Source: Pseudomonas capsici
GTDB lineage: Bacteria; Pseudomonadota; Gammaproteobacteria; Pseudomonadales; Pseudomonadaceae
NCBI RefSeq assembly: GCF_017165765.1
Contig: NZ_JAFGZD010000010.1
Location: forward strand, 110,993 to 174,992
Direction of reading: 5' to 3'
Length of the DNA stretch: 64,000 nt
Shown piece by piece: positions 44,533-53,504 of this stretch (positions are counted from its first letter, which is position 1; each line of letters begins with the position of its first letter). Made by a program: the position numbers and the translations under genes. Below the pieces are notes generated by a model that was given only the letters and a program-made list of their open reading frames with translations, made no database searches and had not been told where the DNA came from.

Positions 44533-44551
44533 ACGAATGAGAATGAAAATG
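44533..44551. promoter_or_regulatory. Fur-like box of the fpv operon
   Basis: Repeated GAATGA-type hexamers that match the 19-base Fur consensus at about 12 of 19 positions. It lies about 115 bases upstream of the chosen fpvG start. No PvdS element was found on the minus strand here, so direct Fur control of the operon is plausible. Confidence 0.5.
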
Positions 44552-44629
44552 ATGTAATTATTTCTTTCGTTTAAATGAAAGTAAATGTTTCAAGCGACGG
44601 AAGTGAGCTGTATTTCTGTGGGAAAGGCC

Positions 44630-44677
44630 TAATTTTCAGGTGGCCGGGTACGTTAAATCAGGACGTCGGTGTTGCGT
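44630..44677 (+). promoter_or_regulatory. Two abutting PvdS-type elements
   Basis: TAATT-N16-CGT at 44630-44653 and TAAAT-N16-CGT at 44654-44677 follow each other without a gap. The second is the perfect consensus and ends 45 bases before the oxygenase start; the first may be chance. The remaining part of the roughly 300-base gap between fpvG and the oxygenase holds the Fur-like site and is AT-rich. Confidence 0.65.
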
Positions 44678-44722
44678 CAGGCCGTTGGGGCTCGCACGCT
44701 TTGCCATCAAGGGAGAGTCATC

Positions 44723-45706
44723 ATGAGTCATACGTTGAGTTTGAATATCCGGCCATTGCAGGCCGGGGCCGGTACCTTGCCCCTGCTGGTGGAGGCACCC
44801 GAGCCGGGCCTGGACTTGATGGAAGCCCTGAGCGAATTCAAACCACTGGTTGCCGAGCATCTGTACCGCAGCGGCGGAATTCTGTTCCGCGGCTTCAATG
44901 TCGGCGGGGCGGAAGCCTTTCGTGAGTTCGCCGCCGGGTTTGGTGACCCGTTGCTCACTTATGAATTCGGCTCGACGCCGCGCAGCAACGTGACCAAAGG
45001 CGTCTACACCTCCACCGAATACCCGGCCCACCAGAGCATTCCCCTGCACAACGAGCAGGCCTATACCCTGGAATGGCCGATGCGTATCTGGTTCTACAGC
45101 ATGATTGCTGCCCAAACCGGTGGCGAAACCCCCATTGCCGACAGCCGTGAAATCTATCGCCGGATTCCTGCACGCATTCGTGACCGTTTCGTCGACAAGA
45201 AACTGATGTACGTGCGCAACTTCGGCAACGGCCTGGATGTGGACTGGAGTCAGGTGTTCAATACCGAAGACGAAAGCGTCGTCGAAGCCTACTGCCGCGC
45301 CCACAACATCCAGTGCGAGTGGAAGGACGATGGCGAACTGCGCACCCGGCAGATCTGTCAGGCGGTGGCGCGTCATCCGGTGACCCAGGACATGGTCTGG
45401 TTCAATCAGGCACATCTGTTCCATATCTCCAACCTGCAACCGGAAGTCCGCGAAACCCTGCTCGATGTGGTCGACGAAGAAGATCTGCCGCGCAACGTCT
45501 ACTATGGCGACGGCTCACCCATCGAAGAAAGCCTGCTGGACGAAGTCCGTGGTGTGCTCGATGAATGCACCGTCAGCTTCCCCTGGCTGGAAAACGATGT
45601 GCTGATGCTCGACAACATGCTCTCGGCCCATGCGCGCTCGCCGTTTACCGGCAAGCGCAAGGTGGTGGTGGCCATGGCGCAGGGGTATACCGAGCCGGTC
45701 AGGTGA
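44723..45706 (+). CDS. SyrP-like Fe(II)/2-oxoglutarate oxygenase, probable aspartyl beta-hydroxylase
   Basis: A protein of 327 residues of the TauD/TfdA superfamily, SyrP branch. The iron ligands are expected in LHNEQAYT (HxE, near residue 110) and DNMLSAHARSPF (distal His, near 307). The 2-oxoglutarate-binding Arg follows in that second region. SyrP hydroxylates carrier-bound Asp in syringomycin synthesis, and homologues make beta-hydroxyaspartate in siderophores. Here the neighbouring synthetase has an Asp-specific module, so hydroxylation of that Asp is the likely job. GGGAGAG precedes the ATG and a perfect PvdS element lies upstream. Confidence 0.88.
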   Translation: MSHTLSLNIRPLQAGAGTLPLLVEAPEPGLDLMEALSEFKPLVAEHLYRSGGILFRGFNVGGAEAFREFAAGFGDPLLTYEFGSTPRSNVTKGVYTSTEYPAHQSIPLHNEQAYTLEWPMRIWFYSMIAAQTGGETPIADSREIYRRIPARIRDRFVDKKLMYVRNFGNGLDVDWSQVFNTEDESVVEAYCRAHNIQCEWKDDGELRTRQICQAVARHPVTQDMVWFNQAHLFHISNLQPEVRETLLDVVDEEDLPRNVYYGDGSPIEESLLDEVRGVLDECTVSFPWLENDVLMLDNMLSAHARSPFTGKRKVVVAMAQGYTEPVR

Positions 45707-45725
45707 TACTGACCTTTTCATTGCG

Positions 45726-46946
45726 TCATTCGTCGTAATCAGCGCGTCGCGCAAAGTCCTCAGCCTTGGGCGTCGCCTGGATGCCCTTGGCTTCCTGAGC
45801 TCGATACCAGGCTTCGATGGTCAGCTCTTCGCTCAGACGGGATTTGATCACGCAGGGTTGCTGCTGCCACGGGTAGTGCTGCAATTGCTCGTTGAGTTTC
45901 TTTTCTCCTGAGGTCTTCCAGCCGGTTAATGCCTGATCGCGCCAGCGGCGTGGATTGCGCTTGATGCGAGCATCATGGGCACTGGTGACCGGATCCAGAT
46001 GACGGCTCTGTTCCAGCACTGGAAGGTCGGGCAGGGGCTGAGTCACGTCCATATAGCGTTGCAGAGAATCCCAGAAGGCGAGGGCATTGGCCTTGTCCAG
46101 TCCCAGGCTATGCATCTTGGTGGCGAGACAGATTCGGGTGTTGGTGTAGCGGTGATAGAGCGTGATCGCATAGTCACGGTAGCCATAACCGCTGGGCAGC
46201 GTGGTCAGCACCGGATCGAATTCTTCGAAAGGTGCAACAAACAAACGCCGAAAACGCCGTTTGAAACGCACCATACCGTCTACCCGATTGAACTCGCTGC
46301 CGTCGTGACGGCTGATGGTGCTGTGTAGCCAGAGCAGGCAGTCGAAGCCGATGGCGCCCATGAAGTAGAGGAAGGTGCCTGTCCAGAATGCAATATGCAT
46401 TTCGCTGTTGCCGAAGAGAGAACCTTTTAGCCAGAGGACAAGGCTAGTGCAGATAAGGAGTCCGGCAATTTGAATGTAATGAACGGATTTTTTTTCGGTC
46501 ATGTAAAGGGCTAGGGACGTGACCATCAGACCTACTGATAGCGCGGCTATTAAAACGATGATTTCAGTTGCCACATTTCCATATGCCAGTTCAAGAATGA
46601 CTGAATAGAAAGTACCCATACCCCAAAGAGCCCATATGAAGAAAAAGCTCATTAGTTTAAGCGTAAATAAAATATGAGGTATCTTGCTGGAGTTCTGAAA
46701 TCGCCAGTGTTTTGCATCACAATACACTTCCTGTTTTTCACCATCCTCTTCCTGCTTCTGATAAATCAGATGCTCTTCGCACTCCAGTTGCAGGGTGATT
46801 TCCGTAGCTGAATCCAGCCCGGCGTAATGACCAAAGGCAAGATGCGTGTCGAACAGGCCGTTGCGGTTGAGATGGACGTACCATCTTGGTAGTGGCAGAG
46901 GTTCTTGGCTGTCGCCTCGGTAGGCGCTAGTGGCGTAGGCATTCAT
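45726..46946 (-). CDS. Polytopic membrane protein of the VgrG cassette, copy 2 (candidate immunity)
   Basis: A protein of 406 residues with a soluble N-terminal domain (about 1-95, starting AYRGDSQEPLPLPRWYVHLN), four hydrophobic segments (about 100-205) and a basic cytoplasmic-type C-terminal region (FKRRFRRLFVAPFEEF...). It resembles a group of type VI-associated membrane proteins in Pseudomonas (possibly DUF6708). It is a tandem paralog of the preceding gene and overlaps it by four bases. Position after an effector candidate suggests immunity, which is inference. The central part is AT-rich compared with the neighbours. Confidence 0.8.
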   Translation of the reverse strand: MNAYATSAYRGDSQEPLPLPRWYVHLNRNGLFDTHLAFGHYAGLDSATEITLQLECEEHLIYQKQEEDGEKQEVYCDAKHWRFQNSSKIPHILFTLKLMSFFFIWALWGMGTFYSVILELAYGNVATEIIVLIAALSVGLMVTSLALYMTEKKSVHYIQIAGLLICTSLVLWLKGSLFGNSEMHIAFWTGTFLYFMGAIGFDCLLWLHSTISRHDGSEFNRVDGMVRFKRRFRRLFVAPFEEFDPVLTTLPSGYGYRDYAITLYHRYTNTRICLATKMHSLGLDKANALAFWDSLQRYMDVTQPLPDLPVLEQSRHLDPVTSAHDARIKRNPRRWRDQALTGWKTSGEKKLNEQLQHYPWQQQPCVIKSRLSEELTIEAWYRAQEAKGIQATPKAEDFARRADYDE

Positions 46947-48187
46947 ATCTGTGACTCGTCGTAATCAGCACGTCTTGCAAAGTCTTCAGCCTTGGGCGTC
47001 GCCTGGACGCCCTTGGCTTCCTGAGCGCGGTACCAGGCTTCGATGGTCAGCTCTTCGCTCAGACGGGATTTGATCACGCAGGGTTGCTGCTGCCACGGGT
47101 AGTGCTGCAATTGCTCGTTGAGTTTCTTTTCTCCCGAGGTCTTCCAGCCGGTTAATGCCTGATCGCGCCAGCGGCGTGGGTTGCGCTTGATGCGAGCATC
47201 ATGGGCAGCGGTGACCGGATCCAGATGACGGCTCTGTTCCAGCACTGGAAGGTCGGGCAGGGGTTGGGTCACGTCCATATAGCGTTGCAGGCAATCCCAG
47301 AAGGCGAGGGCATTGGCCTTGTCCAGTCCCAGGCTATGCACCTTGGTGGCGAGACAGATTCGGGTGTTGGTGTAGCGGTGATAGAGCGTGATCGCATAGT
47401 CACGGTAGCCATAACCGCTGGGCAGCGTGGTCAGCACCGGATCGAACTCTTCGAAAGGTGCGACAAACAAACGCCGAAAACGCCGTTTGAAACGCACCAT
47501 GCCGTCTACCCGGTTGAACTCGCTGCCGTCGTGGTGGCTGATGGTGCTGTGCAGCCAGAGCAGGCAATCAAAGCCGATGGCACCCATGAAGTAGAGGAAG
47601 GTGCCTGTCCAGAATGCAATATGCATTTCGCTGTTGCCCCAAAGGGTGCCTTTTAGCCAGAGGACGATGGCTGTGCAGATAGTTAAGCCGCAAATTTGAA
47701 CGTGGTGGAGGTACTTGTTTTCGGTCATGTATAAAGTTAAAGCCCCGAACATCAGTACGACCGATAAAAAAGCTATCAGCAATGTAAGTCCTGTACCGGG
47801 ATAGCCATGTCCAAGTTCTTCCTGGATTGGAAAGAAAATCCATGTGCTCCATGGAAACCATATAAAAGGAAAGCTCATCAGCTTGGATGTGAATAATATA
47901 TGTGGAATATTGCTGGCATTCTGAAAGCGCCAGCGCTTGGCATCGCAATATACTTCCTGTTTTTCACCGTGCTCTTCCTGTCTCTGATAAACCCGGTGTT
48001 CTTCGCACTTCAATTGCAGGGTGATTTCCGTAGCCGGGTCCAACCCGGCGTAATTGCCAAAGGCAATGTGGGTGTTGAACAGGCCATTACGGTTGAGATG
48101 GATATACCACCTCGGTAGTGGCAGAGGTTCCTGGCTGTCGCCTCGGTAGGCACCAGGGCTGTAGGGCGTATCTTTATTTGTGTTCAT
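46943..48187 (-). CDS. Polytopic membrane protein of the VgrG cassette, copy 1 (candidate immunity)
   Basis: A protein of 414 residues, paralogous to the following gene. The N-terminal domain and the last 220 or so residues are nearly the same in both, whereas the stretch with the first membrane segments (about residues 105-190) differs strongly. I chose the ATG at 48187 (MNTNKDTPYS), which overlaps the stop of the effector gene by four bases; a longer frame to 48289 lies inside that gene. It is likely an inner-membrane protein. A role in protection from the upstream toxin is inferred from context only. Confidence 0.8.
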   Translation of the reverse strand: MNTNKDTPYSPGAYRGDSQEPLPLPRWYIHLNRNGLFNTHIAFGNYAGLDPATEITLQLKCEEHRVYQRQEEHGEKQEVYCDAKRWRFQNASNIPHILFTSKLMSFPFIWFPWSTWIFFPIQEELGHGYPGTGLTLLIAFLSVVLMFGALTLYMTENKYLHHVQICGLTICTAIVLWLKGTLWGNSEMHIAFWTGTFLYFMGAIGFDCLLWLHSTISHHDGSEFNRVDGMVRFKRRFRRLFVAPFEEFDPVLTTLPSGYGYRDYAITLYHRYTNTRICLATKVHSLGLDKANALAFWDCLQRYMDVTQPLPDLPVLEQSRHLDPVTAAHDARIKRNPRRWRDQALTGWKTSGEKKLNEQLQHYPWQQQPCVIKSRLSEELTIEAWYRAQEAKGVQATPKAEDFARRADYDESQI

Positions 48188-51100
48188 ACAGTTAACTCGA
48201 CGGTTTCTATTTGCCAATACAAGGGGGCGTTGTCTGGAGTGGGTTGGCCGGATGGCGCTCGACGATGCGTGGGGATGAAGGGTTTCCACTTTTTCGGATG
48301 GGGCTGTGGAAGTACCAGTGGCGGGGTATCCGGTTCGGCGCGAAGTTCGATCTGGGTGCTGATTTGCAGTCCTTCGGTTCGTTTGAAGCGTGCGCCGGAG
48401 AGCGGCGACTCCATCAGCGAGGGCAGTACATACAGCACGCTATGGGCATCCAGCGGCACGGCGGACAGTTTTGGCGTGCCGCAGGGTTGCCAGTGATAGA
48501 GACGAGAGGCATAGGCCTGGCCGGTGTCCAGAGCCGAGCGGAATTCATGGCCCAATAGCTGAAGATGGTTCGCGTCATTACTGAGCATCCCCAGCAAGGG
48601 CGTGCTCATGATCACCACCCAGTCTTGCCCGCTCAGCGCGGTTTGATCGGGTCTGAGGGTTTGGGTATGGCTGTTGGTCGGGAGTTTGCGTTGTCGTTCG
48701 GCGGCCTGCAGGGTTTGAAGCTGAGGTGCTGATGCCTGTCTGCGCCAGTCGGCGAGCCGTTGCACGCTGATCGTTGGCTTGCCCAGAATGCCTGCCAGTT
48801 GCTGATAGGCAATCAGGGGGTCTTTCAAGTGCATGTACGATTGCGAGCTATCTGTGGCTTGCACTTTTCCGATCAGGGCATCTATACCGAAAGGCCCATA
48901 GCGCACTGCAAGTTCGGCTTCGTTGTCGTTCAGCAGATTAGTTCTCACTATGCCGCCAATGACCATGCTTGCAGCAATCAGGAGTGCAATGGGATTGGTT
49001 ACAATGCCTACGGCATAGAGGCCCCAGAGAATACTTCCGGCGGTAATGACGGCATAACTGATGGAAAGTGCATAATCACCAGCTTTATAAGCTCTATAAC
49101 AGTCCCATACGCTGATCACCGCGCCAATTAATGTGGCTACGCCGCCAATGGCGCGAAGAAGCGGTAGCTTGGAACTACCTGTCTGTTTCTCAAGGTTTCT
49201 TGCCCAATGGGTTGAAAATAGCGCTACGTTTATACGGGGCTTACTTAAATAGTTTGCAGTGGTTACTCCAAATAGAAGTCTGCTGTTGTTTGCGATGGCT
49301 GCCATCAAGTCTGCTATAGCACTTAATATGCCCGCGTGTCCTCGGGCGGACTCTCCCTCAGCTTTAAAACTTTGCAGCGCATTCGTCTGCACCACCAAGT
49401 TATAAACCGCCAACCCCAGCATCAACGTCGGTACCGCTGTGGTTTTTTTCAAATCCTGGGTCAGCGCACCAAACTTCATCCGGAAGTTGCTGTAGTGCTC
49501 CAGTTCCGGATGTTCCTTGGGTAGCGCGATAACCATCACGTTGCGCAACAGCGGATCATGCTTGCTGCTGCCTTTGGCGCTGGTACTGCCCAGGGTTTCG
49601 CCGGACTGGCCGTGCAGCGTGGCGTAGCGGTAGTTCTTGCGGGTCAGTTCGGCGCGTTCGCTGTTGGTCAGCCCTCTGCGCAAGCCCGCACCCTGAACGC
49701 CGATCACCACGTAATCCCTGCCCAGTGCTTCGTCCATAGGCATCAGGCGGATGCCGGTCATCTTTTTCGACAGGGCCGCGAGGGTGGTGAAGGTGGGGGC
49801 GAAGAGTCGGTCGAGCTTGATTTTCGAGGCGCTGTTCGCCAGTCGACTGATTTGGGCCACGACGCTGGCCCCGAAAATATCCAGCAGATCGCCCATGAAG
49901 AAAGCAAAGCTTTTGGCTATCCCGGCACCATCGAGCTTGTCGACAAAGGAAGCGCTGAACATCAGTGTGCTCAGGCCCATGGCTTGTGGTTCGGGTGGTT
50001 GGCCGCTGTCGCGCAGGGCAATCAGGCGTTTGAGCAGTTCGGGAGGCTGATCGGATTCCCTGGCCAGCAGCATTGCGCCCAATGGGTGATCGGCCTGCAG
50101 CACGCTTCTGGTCAAGCTTCTGATGGAGGTTTCCAGCTCGCTGATGTCCATGCCGGTCAGCAGCGCATCTGCCTGCGCCGGTGTGTATTCAAGCGCGCCC
50201 AGAGCATCTGCCATCAGACTGTAGGGCTCCAGCAAGGCCTGGTCGTGGCGATGAATCCAGTCCTGAAGTACGGCGGGCAGTTTCCGGTCGAGCACGTCGA
50301 CCAGTCGCCTGAGGTGCATCGCCAATGATTGGCGACCGAACCTGCGTTCCTGCTCGAAAACCGTTGCATGAAATTTCGGCAGGTCGATCTTGCTTTTCAG
50401 GTCGGCGTGCTCGCCGCCGACAGCGCTATACAGCACCTGGGCGTAACGTCCGTTGGGCTGATGGGCAATCAGGGCATTCAGGGTTTGCAGATAGGCCACG
50501 CAATGACGTATCTGCGCGGTGGCATGGCGCACGGCAAACAAAGGATCTTCGAGGATCAGGGCAACCAGATGGCTGTTGTCCCGAAGTTGGTATTGATCCA
50601 GCAGATCCGCTCCGGCCTCGATATCCGGAAGTGGCGGGGGTGGTGGTTGCTGGAGGTGTTGCGCCAATTGCTCCTGGCGCGTTTGCAGGCACTTGAGCAG
50701 GTTTTCGTCGCTGAACGAGCAAAGCGCAGGGGTAAATTCCAGCGGGTCCTGCAGGGCGCTTTCAATATTGAAATCCCTGGCCCGCAGGCCTTTGCTGATG
50801 CGGCCAACAGGCAGGCTCGGGTTGGCCTGGGTGGTTTTCCATTGCTTCGAGCCGACCACTGCTGTGTCCCAGATGCGTGCCACGTGCTGGCAGCGGGCCT
50901 TGATCCGGTTCGCGTCGTTCTCAAGCCAGTCGATGTATTCCCAGCTCCAGGCCAGTTCGCTGTAGGCCATCTGGAACTGGTCGGCGACAAAGCGCCCCTG
51001 GAGCAGCATTGGCAGGAGCAGTACATGCTGTTTGACGGTCACGGGGGCGCGCTGGTCGGCATTGCCGAGTTGCCCGGCGACCTTGCGCCAATGCGCGACA

Positions 51101-51441
51101 TCGACCTCGAACAACTGGCCCTGGCCGTCGGTTTCCAGTTCCCGCCACAGAACGTTCTTCCAGAACACATAAATCCGTCCCCGGCGTGGCAGGCCGCCCC
51201 GGGGGGATTCCTCGGGTTGGTCATGGCCGGGAAGTCGGGTCAGAGGCAGGATGGACAAGAGTGTATTGCGCTGAATGGTTTCCTCTTCCCGGGTGCTTCG
51301 GGCATCGGAAAGCAGCGGGATTTGCAGCACACCGCCATCGCTACGCGGAATTTGCATGGCCAGTTGCGCACGATGGTCATTGAGGTACTCGGTTTTCTTG
51401 CGTGTACCTTGAGTGATGGGCTTGTTGTTGAACACGCTCAT
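48184..51441 (-). CDS. Large type VI effector candidate with pore-former-like C-terminal helices
   Basis: A protein of 1085 residues encoded directly after vgrG with a four-base overlap. The N-terminal part (about 85-160) has RRGRIYVFWKNVLWREL and QHVLLLPMLLQGRFVADQFQMAYSE, reminiscent of the N-terminal region of VasX-type effectors. A long helical middle follows. Hydrophobic segments lie around 675-695, 762-785 and 790-832, the last being a helical hairpin much like the membrane-inserting part of colicins. There is no signal peptide, as expected for VgrG-delivered cargo. No nuclease or lipase motif was seen. The hydrophobic stretch is AT-rich. Confidence 0.7.
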   Translation of the reverse strand: MSVFNNKPITQGTRKKTEYLNDHRAQLAMQIPRSDGGVLQIPLLSDARSTREEETIQRNTLLSILPLTRLPGHDQPEESPRGGLPRRGRIYVFWKNVLWRELETDGQGQLFEVDVAHWRKVAGQLGNADQRAPVTVKQHVLLLPMLLQGRFVADQFQMAYSELAWSWEYIDWLENDANRIKARCQHVARIWDTAVVGSKQWKTTQANPSLPVGRISKGLRARDFNIESALQDPLEFTPALCSFSDENLLKCLQTRQEQLAQHLQQPPPPPLPDIEAGADLLDQYQLRDNSHLVALILEDPLFAVRHATAQIRHCVAYLQTLNALIAHQPNGRYAQVLYSAVGGEHADLKSKIDLPKFHATVFEQERRFGRQSLAMHLRRLVDVLDRKLPAVLQDWIHRHDQALLEPYSLMADALGALEYTPAQADALLTGMDISELETSIRSLTRSVLQADHPLGAMLLARESDQPPELLKRLIALRDSGQPPEPQAMGLSTLMFSASFVDKLDGAGIAKSFAFFMGDLLDIFGASVVAQISRLANSASKIKLDRLFAPTFTTLAALSKKMTGIRLMPMDEALGRDYVVIGVQGAGLRRGLTNSERAELTRKNYRYATLHGQSGETLGSTSAKGSSKHDPLLRNVMVIALPKEHPELEHYSNFRMKFGALTQDLKKTTAVPTLMLGLAVYNLVVQTNALQSFKAEGESARGHAGILSAIADLMAAIANNSRLLFGVTTANYLSKPRINVALFSTHWARNLEKQTGSSKLPLLRAIGGVATLIGAVISVWDCYRAYKAGDYALSISYAVITAGSILWGLYAVGIVTNPIALLIAASMVIGGIVRTNLLNDNEAELAVRYGPFGIDALIGKVQATDSSQSYMHLKDPLIAYQQLAGILGKPTISVQRLADWRRQASAPQLQTLQAAERQRKLPTNSHTQTLRPDQTALSGQDWVVIMSTPLLGMLSNDANHLQLLGHEFRSALDTGQAYASRLYHWQPCGTPKLSAVPLDAHSVLYVLPSLMESPLSGARFKRTEGLQISTQIELRAEPDTPPLVLPQPHPKKWKPFIPTHRRAPSGQPTPDNAPLYWQIETVELTV

Positions 51442-53504
51442 GGCTGTTCCTCCGGACTCAGCAGGATCACCTGACTGCCATGATCGGGGTCGCCCCAGAC
51501 ATCGACGATCAGCGCCTCGGGCTTCTGGCTGGAGGGGGATGTTTCGGGTTGCACGGTCAGCGGTTTTCTGCCGGATACGGATGTATCTGCCGCCTTGGGA
51601 GCGATGGGCGGTACAGACGGCGCTTCGCTGCCGATACCTGGATAGCCGCCCTGATTGGTCCTGACCAGCGGCCCGTTGATGCTCACGCCGCTGTGATCGA
51701 GCTTGATAAAGCTGCCGCCGACCTTGAGGGTCAGTTCCATGCCTGCATCGATCACCAGCTTGTCGCCGGACTTGAGATGGATTTCCTCACCGGCCTCGAC
51801 CAGTTGTGCCACGCCGACCTTGATGTGCTGGACCTGCGCAATGCTCAGGTGATCGTTCGCCCTGACCTCGACCTTGCGGTCGGCGTTGACGGTGCAGTGC
51901 TGCTCGGCCCTGAATTCGCTGTAGCTGTTGGCCTCGACCCGGTCGTGACGCTCATGGCCGACATGGATCTTCTGATCATGACCAATGCTCTGGTCCCAGT
52001 TGCGCTGGGCGTGGATGAAGATCTGTTCCTGATCCTTGCGGTCCTCGATGCGCAGCTCGTTGGAGCCCCCGCCGCCGGGGCTGCTCAAGGTCTTGAACAC
52101 GCTGCGGGTGCGGTGTTCGGGCAGGGCGTAGGGCGGGACGTTTTCGGCGTGGTACAGGCAGCCGGTCACCAAGGGCTGATCGGGATCGCCTTCCAGAAAG
52201 GTCACCAGCACTTCCATGCCGACCCGTGGCAGGGCGACAGCGCCATAGCGGTTGCCCGCCCAACCGGACGAGACCCGCAACCAGCAACTGCTGCTGGCAT
52301 CCTGCCGGCCCTCACGGTCCCAGTGGAACTGCACCTTGATCCGGCCATGCCGGTCGCAATGGATGTCCTGATCCTGAGGTCCGGTGACCATGGCCGTCTG
52401 GCTGCCGGCAATGCGGGGTTTGGGGTGGCGCAGGGGCGGGCGGTAGAAAGCATCCCACGGCGTGCCCCGGAAGGTGTTGCGATAGCCCTGCCAGGCAGGC
52501 TGTGGTTCATGGCCTGCGGCTTCTTCCAGCACCTGCGGCTGGCGGCCTTCGTGGCGTACTTCGGTCAGCAGCCAGAGTTGATTCCAGCTTTTCTGCGGGT
52601 GCCCGGCCAGGTCGAGAAAGTGTCCGCTGAGCAGGGCGGGCTGGTCGCTCTGGCCTTCGGCAAGGCGGTAATCATGGCGATGGCGCTCCAGGGCGCGTCT
52701 GGTCAGCAGGTTGCCGCGTTCCCGGTCGGTGAAGCGGCCGGGGTAATCGTAATCCTCGAGGTCCGGGAGGATCGCTTGATCCTGTGTGCTTTCCAGGGCT
52801 ACGCGGGGTTTCTGAAAGTCATAGTCCCGCCGGGTGGTGCGGGTGCTGCGGGTTTCCAGACGCACATTGAAGCGGTTGACCAGCGGCTCATGGGGGAGCA
52901 TTCCGCTGTCCTGTCGGTAGCTCAGGGGCGCGAGGCGGGGAAAGACGGTCTGGTCATCGCCAAACACCAGCTTGTGCATCGTGCGGCTGTGCTGGAAGTG
53001 GTAGTGCAGGCCTTCCTCTTCGCAGAGGCGCTGGATGAAATGCAGGTCCGACTCGTCGTACTGCACGCAGTATTCGCGTTTGGGGTAGGGCAGGCCGAGC
53101 TGGAAGTGATAGCGGTCGGCAAGGATGCCGTGATCCTGCAGGATTCGGGCAATGATCTGCGGCACGGATTGCTGCTGGAAGATGCGTTGGTTGATGCGGT
53201 GGCCCAGGTACGCCAGATGCGGCCGCAGGGTCATGGCGTAGTGAGTCAGACGCTTGCGCGAATCCCCCTGAGCGATGCGGTCGATCAGGCCATGCACGCC
53301 AATGTCGTCAGGGCCGAACTGCAGAAAGGCCGGGCGATTGAGCAGGCTGTCCAGGTCCTGCGCCGGATTTTCGCTGACCAGTTGCAGCTCAAAGGCAAAG
53401 GGCTGGCTGATGGCTTCATTGCCGGTAAAGGCCAGTACCTGAAAGTCGTGTTTGACGTCTTGCAGGTGCAGGTTGAAATGCGTCTGATGGGCGGATGCGG
53501 ACAT
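51438..53504 (-). CDS. vgrG: Type VI secretion spike protein VgrG
   Basis: A protein of 688 residues. The gp27-like base (about 1-370) has LLNRPAFLQFG, IHGLIDRI-like GVHGLIDRIAQGD and LCEEEGLHYHFQH. The OB-fold/gp5-like part has QDIHCDRHGRIKVQFHWDREG and SSGWAGNRYGAVALPRVGMEVLVTFLEGDPDQPLVTGCLYH. A beta-helix follows, then a Pro/Ser-rich tail (about 630-688) with no enzymatic domain. It forms the puncturing tip and carries the effector encoded next. GGAGG precedes the ATG. No other type VI structural genes lie nearby, so it is an orphan vgrG. Confidence 0.95.
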   Translation of the reverse strand: MSASAHQTHFNLHLQDVKHDFQVLAFTGNEAISQPFAFELQLVSENPAQDLDSLLNRPAFLQFGPDDIGVHGLIDRIAQGDSRKRLTHYAMTLRPHLAYLGHRINQRIFQQQSVPQIIARILQDHGILADRYHFQLGLPYPKREYCVQYDESDLHFIQRLCEEEGLHYHFQHSRTMHKLVFGDDQTVFPRLAPLSYRQDSGMLPHEPLVNRFNVRLETRSTRTTRRDYDFQKPRVALESTQDQAILPDLEDYDYPGRFTDRERGNLLTRRALERHRHDYRLAEGQSDQPALLSGHFLDLAGHPQKSWNQLWLLTEVRHEGRQPQVLEEAAGHEPQPAWQGYRNTFRGTPWDAFYRPPLRHPKPRIAGSQTAMVTGPQDQDIHCDRHGRIKVQFHWDREGRQDASSSCWLRVSSGWAGNRYGAVALPRVGMEVLVTFLEGDPDQPLVTGCLYHAENVPPYALPEHRTRSVFKTLSSPGGGGSNELRIEDRKDQEQIFIHAQRNWDQSIGHDQKIHVGHERHDRVEANSYSEFRAEQHCTVNADRKVEVRANDHLSIAQVQHIKVGVAQLVEAGEEIHLKSGDKLVIDAGMELTLKVGGSFIKLDHSGVSINGPLVRTNQGGYPGIGSEAPSVPPIAPKAADTSVSGRKPLTVQPETSPSSQKPEALIVDVWGDPDHGSQVILLSPEEQP

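Noticed and set aside
44581..44605. A third TAAAT core near the hydroxylase promoter as another PvdS site
   Set aside because: There is no CGT at 15 to 17 bases after it, so it was not counted.
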